This document shows positions 49,253 to 57,892 of a DNA stretch of 64,000 nt, in pieces. The DNA lies in assembly GCA_945861065.1 (NCBI GenBank), contig CAMASI010000007.1, positions 18,393 through 82,392 of the forward strand, read 5' to 3'. The DNA is from Klebsiella pneumoniae (GTDB lineage Bacteria > Myxococcota_A > UBA796 > GCA-2862545). The notes below the pieces were generated by a model. That model saw only the letters and a list, made by a program, of their open reading frames with translations, had not been told where the DNA came from and did no database searches. Position numbers and translations under genes: made by a program. Numbering within the stretch: the first letter of the stretch is position 1; each line of letters opens with the position of its first letter.

Positions 49253-50359
49253 ATGGCCGCATTGTCCACCTTGATTTCTTTGACCGTCGCCGCACTGGCA
49301 GACGATGGAACGACGGCCGGACTGCCGTTTGTGGAGGAGACGGTCCTCGAAGCGAGTCGCGCTCCCGCCGTCCGCCAATCGCGGCAGACGACGACGCGCG
49401 GCGGAATGACAGCCACACGGGTCTCCCGCACCGACGGCGAGCGGCGCGCGAGCAAGACCGTAGTCACCAACGGTTCCGAGCGGTGGACGCGCACAACCGG
49501 CCATAGCGCCGTGTCGGGCATGGGTCGGCACCAGGTGACGCATTCGGGCGTTGGCGTGTCGGGCGCACGTGGACACGCCACGAACCACCGCAGCGCCCAT
49601 GCCCCTGTGCGGGTCGTGACCCCTGCACGCGTCGTCCACACGCCGGTGCGCACCGTCGTCGTGCACCCGACTGTCGTTCACGCGCCGCCACGGGTGGTGG
49701 TGAGGCACCCCGCGGCACGCACGGTCGTGGTCGGTCGAAGCGCGCCGCGGGCGGTGGTGTACCGCCGGGCGCCACCCCGAACCGTGGTTGTGTCGCGATC
49801 AGCGCCTCCTCCACCGCCCCATCGGGTCATCGCACCACCGCCAGATCCGGGCTTGGACCGGGCCGGGTCGATTGCGTTCGGTCTCGGAATGGGCTCGTTG
49901 ATCGGAGGGTACGCCGAGGGCGGCAGCTATGGCGACCTGGGGTTCGGCGTGTCGGGACGCTACCGGCCCGCTTCTAGCCTCGGCTTGCAGCTCGACGTCG
50001 CACAGCACCGCGATGCCTTCAACCCGCTGTCCGAGCGGGATCAAACACAAGTTGCCGGCTCGGTCGCGTTGTTCGCGTTCTCCCGCGACCGCGTGCAGCC
50101 CTATGTGTTGGGCGGATTGACGTACACGGGTCGTCAGATTCACGATGTCGTCGGATTCGCGGACGGCACGGTCGCCGAAGTCAATACCGCTCAAGGCTTG
50201 TGGGGACCCCACGCGGGCCTCGGTCTCGAATTCGCCTTCGGTCGCTCCCTCGCCATCGACGTCGAGGGGCGGCTGGTGGGTAGTCTCAACCATCTCCCGA
50301 CCGATCCGGCGTTGCCCGCATCTGGATTGGCTAAAGTAGCGCTACAAGTTCACTTTTAG
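49253..50359 (+). CDS. Outer-membrane beta-barrel protein with a Val/Arg/His/Pro-rich linker
   Basis: A 368-residue exported protein (signal MAALSTLISLTVAALA). Residues about 115-195 are a striking low-complexity region of repeating V-V-x-H/R-P/A-P units (RVVHTPVRTVVVHPTVVHAPP). From about 205 the sequence alternates Gly, aromatic and polar residues (FGLGMGSLIGGYAEGGSYGD, VQPYVLGGLTYTGR) and ends VALQVHF, the C-terminal Phe signal recognised by the Bam machinery. The linker may span peptidoglycan. The function is unknown. A strong terminator follows at 50375-50410. Confidence 0.75.
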   Translation: MAALSTLISLTVAALADDGTTAGLPFVEETVLEASRAPAVRQSRQTTTRGGMTATRVSRTDGERRASKTVVTNGSERWTRTTGHSAVSGMGRHQVTHSGVGVSGARGHATNHRSAHAPVRVVTPARVVHTPVRTVVVHPTVVHAPPRVVVRHPAARTVVVGRSAPRAVVYRRAPPRTVVVSRSAPPPPPHRVIAPPPDPGLDRAGSIAFGLGMGSLIGGYAEGGSYGDLGFGVSGRYRPASSLGLQLDVAQHRDAFNPLSERDQTQVAGSVALFAFSRDRVQPYVLGGLTYTGRQIHDVVGFADGTVAEVNTAQGLWGPHAGLGLEFAFGRSLAIDVEGRLVGSLNHLPTDPALPASGLAKVALQVHF

Positions 50360-50374
50360 TGTGCTGACGCTGGC

Positions 50375-50410
50375 CGGGCCCGGTGTTTCCTTTGGGGGAC
50401 GCCGGGCCCG
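50375..50410 (+). terminator. Intrinsic terminator after the barrel gene
   Basis: About 16-bp stem (GGGCCCGGTGTTTCC with GGGGACGCCGGGCCC, G-T pairs allowed) with a TTTG loop, followed by TTTCGTT. It separates the barrel gene from the DUF11-like gene. Confidence 0.8.
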
Positions 50411-50544
50411 TTTCGTTGGGGGTGATAGAACCGCGACGGATCGCTAGCGGGGGTCGCCGCAGTACATCAGGAGTGTCCGAAACCGGACGTGGTTGCGCGG
50501 GGGGCGTGCACCACACCGATCACACTCAAAGTCAGGGAGACACC

Positions 50545-51303
50545 ATGATCCTCACCAGTCTGCTCGCCACAACGGCGTTTGCTCACTCCGACCTCACCAC
50601 GACAATCACGCCGCCCGTAGGGGCCTACGTGTACGACACGGCTCGGGTCAACATCGCGGTGGCCAACATCGGCAACAAGTCGGCCTTGGGCACGGTCCTC
50701 ACCATCCAACTGCCAGTGACGGCCACGACGCCAGTCCTGGTGATGGGCACCGTGATTGCAAAAGACGCACGCTGCGTCACGTCTGGCACCAAGTTGGTGT
50801 GCACGCTGGGAACTCGGGCGAAAGGCACGACCACGACGGTGTGGTACGACATGTCCTACCCGGAAAAAGAAGGCCTGTTGACCGTCAGCGCAACGGCGAC
50901 GACGACCTCGTTGCAGAACAGCTTGGCCAACGACTCGGATAGCGAGAATCTGACCCTGCTCAACGATGTCGTGACCGTGATTGGCGGCGACGTCGCGTTC
51001 ATCGAACACTGCACGGGCACCAACCTCACCGCTTACTTTGAGTGCGAGTGTTTCCCGTCGTCCATCTCGGACCATGAGCACATTTTCAACGGAGACGGAA
51101 CCATCTCAATCCCCGTGGCACCGTACTACACTGGCACGTGGTCACAGCCGACGCCCGACAGCTTGGTGTTCGACTACAGCGCCTATGGCCTCGTGGAAGT
51201 GGAATTCGTGGGCTACGGGGTCAGCGCGAATTGCTTCGAAGGAATGGCAACGTTCCCGAGCAGCCCTTACGCGTACGTCTCTCCCTACTCTGTCTGCCTG
51301 TAG
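50545..51303 (+). CDS. Secreted DUF11-like beta-sandwich protein
   Basis: 252 residues from the ATG at 50545, with GGGAG upstream. The signal peptide is MILTSLLATTAFA. Residues about 15-130 match the DUF11/cohesin-like adhesin repeat type (VNIAVANIGNKSALGTVLTI, VCTLGTRAKGTTTTVWYD, LTVSATATTTSLQNSLAND). The C-terminal 110 residues (ECECFPSSISDHEHIFNGDG) include five Cys and have no known match to me. The 185 bp before it hold only the terminator at 50375 and nothing else I can identify. It is probably released or surface-bound. Confidence 0.72.
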   Translation: MILTSLLATTAFAHSDLTTTITPPVGAYVYDTARVNIAVANIGNKSALGTVLTIQLPVTATTPVLVMGTVIAKDARCVTSGTKLVCTLGTRAKGTTTTVWYDMSYPEKEGLLTVSATATTTSLQNSLANDSDSENLTLLNDVVTVIGGDVAFIEHCTGTNLTAYFECECFPSSISDHEHIFNGDGTISIPVAPYYTGTWSQPTPDSLVFDYSAYGLVEVEFVGYGVSANCFEGMATFPSSPYAYVSPYSVCL

Positions 51304-51326
51304 ATCGGTCCAACCCGGCCGATTTG

Positions 51327-51351
51327 GGGGTCCTGGCAAGTCCAGGGCCCC
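51327..51351 (+). terminator. Intrinsic terminator after the DUF11-like gene
   Basis: 10-bp stem GGGGTCCTGG/CCAGGGCCCC (one G-T pair) with loop CAAGT, followed by TTTC. It ends the DUF11-like gene transcript before the FHA regulator. Confidence 0.7.
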
Positions 51352-51374
51352 TTTCACTGTTGGAGTGAGTACGA

Positions 51375-52277
51375 TTGACGATGCTTGCGCATGTGATTCT
51401 TCGTGACCCAGTCGGCACCGAGTTTGAGCTCACGCCGGGTGACCTGATCGGCCGATTGGACTCGGCCGCGTTGCCGTTGTCGGATGCGCGGGTGTCGGAG
51501 GCCCACGCGATGGTCAGCCTGCGCGAGGGCAAACTTCAACTTCTTGCGTTGCGAGGGGGATTGGCGGTCGGCGGCGAAGGGGTGTCTGCCGTAACGTTGG
51601 TCCCTGGATTGGTCGTTCAGCTGGCTCGGGGCGTGGAAATCCGTGTGGTCAGCGTGTCGCTGCCCGAACGTGTGCTTGCGATTGAAGGGCTATCGCCTGG
51701 ACCGATGATGATGCCGGGCGTGAGCAGCTTGCTGGCCGACCCGACACCCCGTCTGATCCGCGGCTGGCGCGAGTCTGCCGTGGCCTGGGTATTCAACGCC
51801 GGTGAGGCGTTCATGCTTAAGGAGGCTGGGGGCGAACCGCGCCGGATCGAGAGCGGAACTACGCTGACCGTGGGCGGCGTGCCCCTACAATTTGTGTGGT
51901 TGGCCGTGGCCCGCGCGGACCAAACCGTGACCCGTTTCCGTCCGGATGCGCCCCTGGTGGTCGTGTCGCATTTCGACGTCGTTCACTTGTACAGGGGCGG
52001 GGTCTGCGCCCTCGTCCTGGGAGGTAAACCCGCTCGCTTGCTGAGCGAGCTGGCGGGTGTTGGCGCACCGGTCGCGTGGGTCGAACTGGCGCGGCTGCTG
52101 TGGCCCGATGATTACGACGACACCTACCTGTTGCGCACACGATTTGATGTGGTCGTGGCACGGCTGCGAAGAAAACTTCGTGCGGCAGACATTCGATCGG
52201 AGTTGCTGACCACCGACGGATCGGGGCATGTGAGCCTTGTACTCAACGAGGGCGACCGTGTGGACGACCGATCCTAA
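51375..52277 (+). CDS. FHA domain protein with C-terminal OmpR-type winged helix
   Basis: 300 residues from TTG at 51375 (GGAG nine bases before), or 298 from the ATG at 51381. Residues about 20-70 are FHA-like (GDLIGRLDSAALPLSDARVS, EAHAMVSLREGKLQLLAL). A second small beta domain lies at about 140-180. The last 90 residues look like a Trans_reg_C winged helix (VAWVELARLLWPDDYDDTYL, TRFDVVVARLRRKLR), without a receiver domain. A regulator read out by phosphothreonine, with the kinase gene next downstream, is a natural pair. Its TAA stop forms part of the CTAA flank of the MITE-like element. Confidence 0.75.
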   Translation: MTMLAHVILRDPVGTEFELTPGDLIGRLDSAALPLSDARVSEAHAMVSLREGKLQLLALRGGLAVGGEGVSAVTLVPGLVVQLARGVEIRVVSVSLPERVLAIEGLSPGPMMMPGVSSLLADPTPRLIRGWRESAVAWVFNAGEAFMLKEAGGEPRRIESGTTLTVGGVPLQFVWLAVARADQTVTRFRPDAPLVVVSHFDVVHLYRGGVCALVLGGKPARLLSELAGVGAPVAWVELARLLWPDDYDDTYLLRTRFDVVVARLRRKLRAADIRSELLTTDGSGHVSLVLNEGDRVDDRS

Positions 52278-52498
52278 CAGCCTGATGATCTATAGGCCGA
52301 TGGGTCCGAGGGCTTGCCCGAGGGCCGGGAAGGCCGGTCGCGTCGAGCGAGTCGCGCAAGCCGCGTCGCGAGTCGAGGATGCCGACGGGAGGCCGACTGT
52401 AGGCATACTCGATGTATGTAGAAGGAGGCCGGACCGAGGCACCTCGACGCAGCAGCGGATCGCGCGAACGCAGCCGATGCGAATAGATCATCAGGCTG
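52278..52498. mobile_element. MITE-like element, 221 bp, 16-bp perfect terminal inverted repeats, CTAA target duplication
   Basis: The ends CAGCCTGATGATCTAT (52278-52293) and ATAGATCATCAGGCTG (52483-52498) are exact reverse complements. CTAA flanks both sides (52274-52277 and 52499-52502) as a direct repeat, the mark of a 4-bp target duplication. The CTAA/YTAR type suggests mobilisation by an IS5-type transposase, which is inference. The inside has no transposase frame. It is GC-rich with small hairpins (CATAC/GTATG at 52404-52418) and GCCGATG near each inner end. Insertion used the stop codon TAA of the FHA gene and moved the kinase start from about 24 to about 250 bp downstream. A structured RNA is an alternative reading. 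Confidence 0.7.
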
Positions 52499-52526
52499 CT
52501 AAGCTGACGGTCAGCAGGCGGGCCCG

Positions 52527-55451
52527 GTGAAAGGCCTGCCAACGGCCCCGAGCGGGGGTGAGTTGTCCGTTGCGGACGACGCAGCCTTGGACTCAGCCCG
52601 GCGGTCCGTTCCGTCCGACGTCTTTGAGCGCGGGGGGGTGATCGGTCACGGTGGGATGGGCACAGTCGAGGTCGCGCGGGAGGTCGCGCTGCTGCGAGAC
52701 GTCGCGATGAAGACCGCCACCGTAGGAGACACCCGGGCGGGAGAGCGGCTGATCCGCGAGGCGCAAATCGCCGGACGGTTGGACCATCCGGGAATCGTCC
52801 CAGTGTATCGAGCGGGTTTCCACCCCGACGGCACGCCGTACTACACGATGCGTTTGCTTGCGGGTCGAAGCCTACACGACGCCGTTTCTGTCTGTGTGAC
52901 GTTGGACGATCGGCTGCGTCTCGTTCACCATGTGATGAATGCGGCTGCGGCCATTTCGTTCGCGCATGACCAGGGTGTTCTACACCGAGACGTCAAGCCG
53001 GCCAACATCATGGTGGGGTCTCTAGGGGAGACCGTGGTTGCAGATTGGGGCCTCGCGTTGACGTTCGAGGAACGCTCGGGCGCGTTGGGTCGTCGGGTGG
53101 GAACCCCAGCCTATATGAGCCCCGAACAGGCGACGGGCGCGTTGTTGGACGGTCGGTCGGACGTGTTCAGCCTGGGCGCGACGCTATTCGAGGTGTTGAG
53201 CGGGCGACCTCCCGTGGGGCCGCATCTGTTGTCGCTGGTTCGGCAGGTTCCGCCGGAACTCATTGCGGTCATTCGTCGGGCGATGGCCGAAAAGCCTGAG
53301 GATCGCTACGCCACGGCGGCCGATCTGGCGGCGGACCTCGCGGCGTGGTTTCAGGGTCGTCGGGTTTCGGCCCATTCGTATGGGGCGACTGAGGTCGCTA
53401 GGCGCTTCGTGCGAGCCTGGCGCCCGCTGATCATCGTGGCGGCACTCAGTTTCCTGGTGGTCGCCGTAGCGATGGGAATGAGTTGGGCCAATACCGTGGT
53501 GGAACGGGACCGCGCGTTGTTGGCCACGGCCGAAGCGCGAAACCATCTGGCTACGGCGTTGGTGGGACAAGCGCGGTCGGCCGCTGAGCGGGACCGTGGG
53601 TTGGACGCGGAAGCCGCAGCGGTGTTGGCGCTGGAAATCGAGCAGTCGCCCCGAGCCCGGGGGGTGCTCGCCCGGTTTGGTGGACGTGTTCGACCGCAAC
53701 GTCTGGACACGTTCGCATGGTCCTGTCGGATTTCGGCGCTCAGCGACGATGGTCAGACGGGCGCCTGTTACGAAGAAGGCGTTCTCCGCCGATATGATTT
53801 GGTGACAGGTCAGCTGGTTGGGCAGGTCCCCGCTCGGCCCGTGTGGCTTCACGTGGCGGGCAGTCGCGTGTTTTACGACGGGCCCGACAACACCGTGTGG
53901 ATTTGGGAGTTGGGGAAAGAACCCATTTCGTCCACCGGAAACATGGCGCGAACGCGCACACCGGCCTTCGACGCGGTTGCCGGTGAAATCGCCGTCGTGA
54001 CGAGCGACGGAATGTCGTTCGTCAGCCTATTTGGCGAGTTGTTGAGGCATCAACGGACTTGCGCGCCTGGCATCGGGTGGGAGGCCCTGTCCTACACCCC
54101 GGAACGGGACTTGGTCGCGGCCTGCGCGCAAGGCTTGGTGGTGCGGCAACAAAGAAATCAGACGCCTGAGTTGCTGGCTTCAATCGACATAGCGGATGGC
54201 ACCCTTGTGGAGGTGGCGGTCGATCCGTTGGCGCCCTTACGCTACGCAGTGGGGACGACGAGAGGAAGAATCCACGTATTCGAGGGAAAGCAGTTGGTGC
54301 GACGGTTCGACAATCTCGTGCATGAGCCCCTGCAGATCGCTTTGCGCGGCGAGCGCTTGGCCGCCGTCGTCGGGCTCGATGAAGTCGTTGTGTGGAACGT
54401 CACCACGGGGCGGCAGCTCTTCCGCCAGGTGGCGCCCCGGGGCTTCGTCGTGTGGCGCAAAGACGCCAGTCTGGTCATCGCGGACGCGAATGGTGTGAGC
54501 CGCTGGGCGATTTCCGACGAAGAACCGCCGCATGCTTTGATGGAAACTGCGGGTGTGGCCTCGATTCACACGGCGCCAGACGGTCACGCCTGGGCCGTCG
54601 CGCTGGGGGACGGCACCGCGCTGGTGCGCGATTCGCGGATGGGCGCCATTACCCATTCGTTCAAGTTCGTGAGCGGTGTGACGAAGGACCTCTCTTTTGA
54701 CGCGTCCAGTCGCCGGTTGGCCGTCGTGAACGCGGCCCACCCCGATGTGGTGGTGATGGACCTTGCCACGTCCGCGATCCGCTACGAACCGGGCCTCGGG
54801 GGGGCGCGTCGTATTTCGTGGCTGGGCGACGACCTTTGGACCGCAACCTATATGCCGGGTGCGATGGGTCGATCTGGGGTGGAAACGACGATCTTCGGCA
54901 GTCTTCAGTTTCTCGAATTGGACGCGAATCTCAAGCGAACCGCGGTGTGGGGACTCGATACGAGCGACCGGTTGTATCGAAACGGTGGCGGTGGATTTGT
55001 AGAAATTGCGAAACTCCCCGGGGCCCGTCGAATTGCGCCCGTGGGAGAGGATCTGGTCGTCCTGATGGAAACCAGTCTCCTGCTCCTGGGGGAGGACGGC
55101 GCAGTCAAGGCCGAGTGGCCCGTGCGTCAGGATGCGTTGGACATCGCGGGCGCGGACGTCGGTGGACTTGTCGCAATTGGGTATATGTCGGCGCCCGTGT
55201 CGGTAGGCCGCGTCGGCGAGGCTGAACCGCTGGCGTTGTTGGAGGGGCATTCGGGGCGGATTGGGTCGCTAGCATTCAGTGCGGATGGCAACTGGTTGTA
55301 CACGGGGGGGTGGGATGGCAGCGAGAGGGTGTGGTGGTTGGCGTCGCTGACCGCCCCGCCGGAGTCGCTGCGTGCCGAGATGGAGGGGGCACTCGGCGAA
55401 CGTCTTGAGGCGCGCGTGGAACGTTACGCAAAGAGCGCAGTGTCGCCCTAA
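52527..55451 (+). CDS. Membrane Ser/Thr protein kinase with beta-propeller sensor domain
   Basis: 974 residues from GTG at 52527. Kinase domain about 38-275: glycine loop IGHGGMGTV, Lys 62 in VAMKTA, catalytic loop HRDVKPANIM (Asp 155), DWG in place of DFG (173-175), activation-segment end YMSPEQATG and FSLGATLFEVLSG. A transmembrane helix lies at about 301-319 (IIVAALSFLVVAVAMGM). The outer 640 residues are WD40/quinoprotein-like repeats, ending with HSGRIGSLAFSADGNWLYTGG and WDGSERVWW. The layout is typical of myxobacterial and planctomycete signalling kinases. The FHA/wHTH regulator just upstream is a candidate substrate. Confidence 0.9.
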   Translation: MKGLPTAPSGGELSVADDAALDSARRSVPSDVFERGGVIGHGGMGTVEVAREVALLRDVAMKTATVGDTRAGERLIREAQIAGRLDHPGIVPVYRAGFHPDGTPYYTMRLLAGRSLHDAVSVCVTLDDRLRLVHHVMNAAAAISFAHDQGVLHRDVKPANIMVGSLGETVVADWGLALTFEERSGALGRRVGTPAYMSPEQATGALLDGRSDVFSLGATLFEVLSGRPPVGPHLLSLVRQVPPELIAVIRRAMAEKPEDRYATAADLAADLAAWFQGRRVSAHSYGATEVARRFVRAWRPLIIVAALSFLVVAVAMGMSWANTVVERDRALLATAEARNHLATALVGQARSAAERDRGLDAEAAAVLALEIEQSPRARGVLARFGGRVRPQRLDTFAWSCRISALSDDGQTGACYEEGVLRRYDLVTGQLVGQVPARPVWLHVAGSRVFYDGPDNTVWIWELGKEPISSTGNMARTRTPAFDAVAGEIAVVTSDGMSFVSLFGELLRHQRTCAPGIGWEALSYTPERDLVAACAQGLVVRQQRNQTPELLASIDIADGTLVEVAVDPLAPLRYAVGTTRGRIHVFEGKQLVRRFDNLVHEPLQIALRGERLAAVVGLDEVVVWNVTTGRQLFRQVAPRGFVVWRKDASLVIADANGVSRWAISDEEPPHALMETAGVASIHTAPDGHAWAVALGDGTALVRDSRMGAITHSFKFVSGVTKDLSFDASSRRLAVVNAAHPDVVVMDLATSAIRYEPGLGGARRISWLGDDLWTATYMPGAMGRSGVETTIFGSLQFLELDANLKRTAVWGLDTSDRLYRNGGGGFVEIAKLPGARRIAPVGEDLVVLMETSLLLLGEDGAVKAEWPVRQDALDIAGADVGGLVAIGYMSAPVSVGRVGEAEPLALLEGHSGRIGSLAFSADGNWLYTGGWDGSERVWWLASLTAPPESLRAEMEGALGERLEARVERYAKSAVSP

Positions 55452-55477
55452 GCATTTGAGATAGCGAGCGTCATGGC

Positions 55478-55621
55478 ATGGCAGTCGATGTCCTCGTCGA
55501 GACGCTGATTAGAAGACCGCGTGCGGAGGTTGCCTCCTTGATTCGACGGGCAACCACGGCGGATTTGGCCAAGCTTAAGGCGCTGCTGGAACGAGGCGTG
55601 GATGCAACTCCCCGGATTTGA
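55478..55621 (+). pseudogene. Probable remnant of an SRPBCC (polyketide cyclase-like) gene
   Basis: A 47-residue frame from ATG 55478 to TGA 55621, overlapping the hydrolase start by 20 bases. Its beginning (VDVLVETLIRRPRAEVAS) matches the way SRPBCC proteins start. Its end (ATTADLAKLKALLERG) matches the way many of them end. The roughly 100 middle residues are absent. This looks like an in-frame internal deletion. It could also be a short coding leader. The assignment rests on motif memory only. Confidence 0.4.
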
Positions 55622-56372
55622 CGGCGTCGAGGTTTCCGCCGAGGGCCAGACCACATTGGTATTCATGCGGGGTGCGGGCCCCTGTGTGCTCGTGATGACC
55701 GAGATGCCTGGGATTACGCCTGCGGTTGCAGCGTTTGCCCGGAAAATCGCCGACGCGGGATTCACCGTGTGGATGCCGCAGTTGTTTGGCACACCGGGAC
55801 GTGGATTATCCGCGGCAGCGTTTGCGTCGAGCTTGGTGGCGGTCTGCGTGTCTCGTGAGTTCGCCTTGTTGTCGTCTAACCGGGCGAGCCCCATGACGGA
55901 TCGCCTGCGTGCGCTGGGTCGGGAGGGGTGGGCCCGCTGCGGAGGTCCGGGCATCGGCGCCATCGGCATGTGCATTACCGGGAATTTTGCACTGACGCTC
56001 GCGCTCGACCCGCATGTGCTGGCGCCAGTGCTGTGTCAGCCGAGCCTGCCCTTCGGTGTCACGAAGGGGCAGCGGGCGGGTATTCACGCAGCGCCGGACA
56101 CGATGGCGAGGCTGGCAGAACGTGGCCAGCCCGTCGTTTGTGTTCGATTCTCCCACGATAAACTTGTCCCGCAGGCGCGCATCGACACCCTGCGGGCCGG
56201 GCTCGGAGCCTGCCTGGCCGACCATTGCATCGATTCAGGGCCAGGCAATCCCCATCGTATTTCTGGGAAATCGCACAGTGCTTTGACCGCGGATCTCGTG
56301 GACGTGCAAGGGCATCCGACGAAGGCTGCGTTGGACGCGGTCATGTCGTTCTTTCGCGAACGGCTGCGGTGA
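55602..56372 (+). CDS. Dienelactone hydrolase family protein
   Basis: A 256-residue alpha/beta hydrolase. The nucleophile is a Cys in GIGAIGMCITGNFAL (the G-x-C-x-G elbow of dienelactone hydrolases), the acid is Asp in RFSHDKLVP and the base His is in GKSHSALTAD. The length is in the family range. In aromatic-degradation pathways the enzyme opens dienelactone. In other contexts the substrate is unknown, and no such pathway is seen here. Its start overlaps the remnant frame at 55478-55621. Confidence 0.85.
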   Translation: MQLPGFDGVEVSAEGQTTLVFMRGAGPCVLVMTEMPGITPAVAAFARKIADAGFTVWMPQLFGTPGRGLSAAAFASSLVAVCVSREFALLSSNRASPMTDRLRALGREGWARCGGPGIGAIGMCITGNFALTLALDPHVLAPVLCQPSLPFGVTKGQRAGIHAAPDTMARLAERGQPVVCVRFSHDKLVPQARIDTLRAGLGACLADHCIDSGPGNPHRISGKSHSALTADLVDVQGHPTKAALDAVMSFFRERLR

Positions 56373-56390
56373 CTCGGAAGCACAAACAAC

Positions 56391-56425
56391 AACGGCGCCG
56401 TCGGGCGGGACCCGGCGACGCCGTT
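56391..56425. terminator. Bidirectional intrinsic terminator
   Basis: 15-bp stem with one mismatch (AACGGCGCCGTCGGG with CCCGGCGACGCCGTT) around the loop CGGGA, TTTTGG on the plus side and a T-rich stretch (TTGTTGTTTGT) on the minus side. It lies between the convergent hydrolase gene and the secreted-protein gene. Confidence 0.8.
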
Positions 56426-56444
56426 TTGGTTGTGAAACGACTGC

Positions 56445-57122
56445 TTACTGGTGGTAGCAGTAGTTCAGTTGGGTGCAGCCGTGGTCCGTCACGTAGGCCG
56501 AGTACGAACAACCGCCCGCGCCACAATCATAGAAGTCGGACTTCTTCCAATCTTCGGGCTGATCATTGGTGCAGTATTGGGAGTCGCCCCAGCCGTCGAG
56601 GAGGGAGCTGTAGGTCACCTTCTTGCCCGACGTCGAGCCGTGGTATTCAGTGCTAACGCCACCAAAGACCAGGGCGCATCCGCTGATCCCAGACTCAGTC
56701 GGCGGATTGTCGGCACAGGCCGGCCCGTCATTGATGGCGTAGGAGCCGACCTTGAACCAGTTCTGCGCTGGTAGGTTGCCCACCACGGTCATGGTACACG
56801 TGCTCTGGTCGAGGACCTGGGCGTTCATGCCGCACCCTACCGTCGGCAGGTTCGGTGCGAGGGTGAAGTTTCCGTAGCCGTCCGCCGCGGTGGCGGGTCC
56901 GCGCGCCGTTGGGGCGGCGAGCCCGGAGGAAACGCCGGCGCAGGGTCCACCGACGATTGCGTCGGCGCCGGGGCCGGTGCCCGTGTACAACTGGCCGGTC
57001 GCCGAGGGGCTGATGGTCGCTGAGATGGTCGCGTTGCCGGGACAATCGCCCGACGTGGAGAAAGACTGGGCCAGCGCGGAGGGCGCCAACATGAGAAGGA
57101 CGGACAGCTTAGGATCCCCCAA
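56445..57122 (-). CDS. Secreted Cys-rich protein, unknown
   Basis: About 225 residues if started at TTG 57122, with AGGA eight bases upstream and the signal peptide KLSVLLMLAPSALAQS. An in-frame ATG at 57170 would add 16 residues before the signal. The mature protein is rich in Gly, Ser, Thr and Asn and has about 12 Cys (GDCPGNATI, VGCGMNAQV, STCTMTVVG, DFYDCGAGGCSYSAY, CTQLNYCYHQ). It is probably disulfide-bonded outside the cell. No family recognised. It ends at the bidirectional terminator shared with the hydrolase gene. Confidence 0.65.
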   Translation of the reverse strand: MGDPKLSVLLMLAPSALAQSFSTSGDCPGNATISATISPSATGQLYTGTGPGADAIVGGPCAGVSSGLAAPTARGPATAADGYGNFTLAPNLPTVGCGMNAQVLDQSTCTMTVVGNLPAQNWFKVGSYAINDGPACADNPPTESGISGCALVFGGVSTEYHGSTSGKKVTYSSLLDGWGDSQYCTNDQPEDWKKSDFYDCGAGGCSYSAYVTDHGCTQLNYCYHQ

Positions 57123-57291
57123 GTTGATGGTCCTGCCCAGGAACGTCCGGCCAGTGGGTAACCGTACCATGATGTCGAAGCGCTATGCAAATACTCGGTC
57201 AGGAGAATTGTGCTGGAACGACGCTCAGCAGCCGCTCGGGGAAAGCGGGCCGCGGAGCCGAGGGGAACCCGCCCGTGGCGCGCCGGTCGCA

Positions 57292-57834
57292 TCACCACAA
57301 CCTTCGCACCGCCCGCATCACGCTCTCGTCGGTCTGCACCGACGCCATTTCCGGAATGGGTACCCATCGCACGTCCAGAGCGTCCGACGCGGCCTGCACC
57401 CGGCGATTCCGCGCGACCATCAAAAACCGCAGATCGAAATGTGCGTGTCCAGGTTCGTCTCCGCGGGCCGGAATGTCGTGCACATCGACGTCGAAGATCC
57501 GCCCGTCGCAGTCCACATCCGTCAGCCCGACCTCCTCCGCCACCTCCCGGCGCGCCGCGGCAACCACGTCGGTATCCTCGTCGTCCACATGGCCGCCAGG
57601 CTGCAACCAGCGGTTCAACTTGCTGTGCCAGATCAGCAGCAGCGCGTCGTGTTCGGGGGACAAAACGAAGGCACTGGCCGTGATGTGTCCCGGATCGAAT
57701 CGGGTCCGGACAAAGGGATCAGCGGGTGTGGCGAGCAACGCCCGAATTCTTGCCAGATGCCCTCGCTCCACGTCGTCGACGGCCCGATGGAACAGGAGCA
57801 ACCCAGACAGGTGGTTTCGCCGATGCGCGCTCAT
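57292..57834 (-). CDS. Nudix hydrolase
   Basis: 180 residues from the ATG at 57834 (MSAHRRNHLSGL). The Nudix helix is seen as GGHVDDEDTDVVAAARREVA followed by EEVGL. REVAEEVGL gives the catalytic Glu pair. There is one extra residue between the GGH and REVAEE parts compared with the strict Gx5Ex7REUxEExGU rule. WLQPGGHVD is typical of the group that hydrolyses nucleotide-linked substrates such as ADP-ribose. The substrate is unknown. It is divergent from the Notum-like lipoprotein gene. Confidence 0.85.
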   Translation of the reverse strand: MSAHRRNHLSGLLLFHRAVDDVERGHLARIRALLATPADPFVRTRFDPGHITASAFVLSPEHDALLLIWHSKLNRWLQPGGHVDDEDTDVVAAARREVAEEVGLTDVDCDGRIFDVDVHDIPARGDEPGHAHFDLRFLMVARNRRVQAASDALDVRWVPIPEMASVQTDESVMRAVRRLW

Positions 57835-57892
57835 GTGATTCCCGACGGCCGCCGGGCGGGCTAACGGGGCGGGCGACCCCAGGCGGTGTTTG

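Noticed and set aside
50383..50544. N-terminal extension of the DUF11-like protein
   Set aside because: It starts inside the terminator, and the signal peptide with a ribosome site begins at 50545.
52237..52542. Open frames on both strands across the MITE-like element
   Set aside because: They arise from the GC-rich inverted-repeat sequence. They have no ribosome sites and match no transposase motif.
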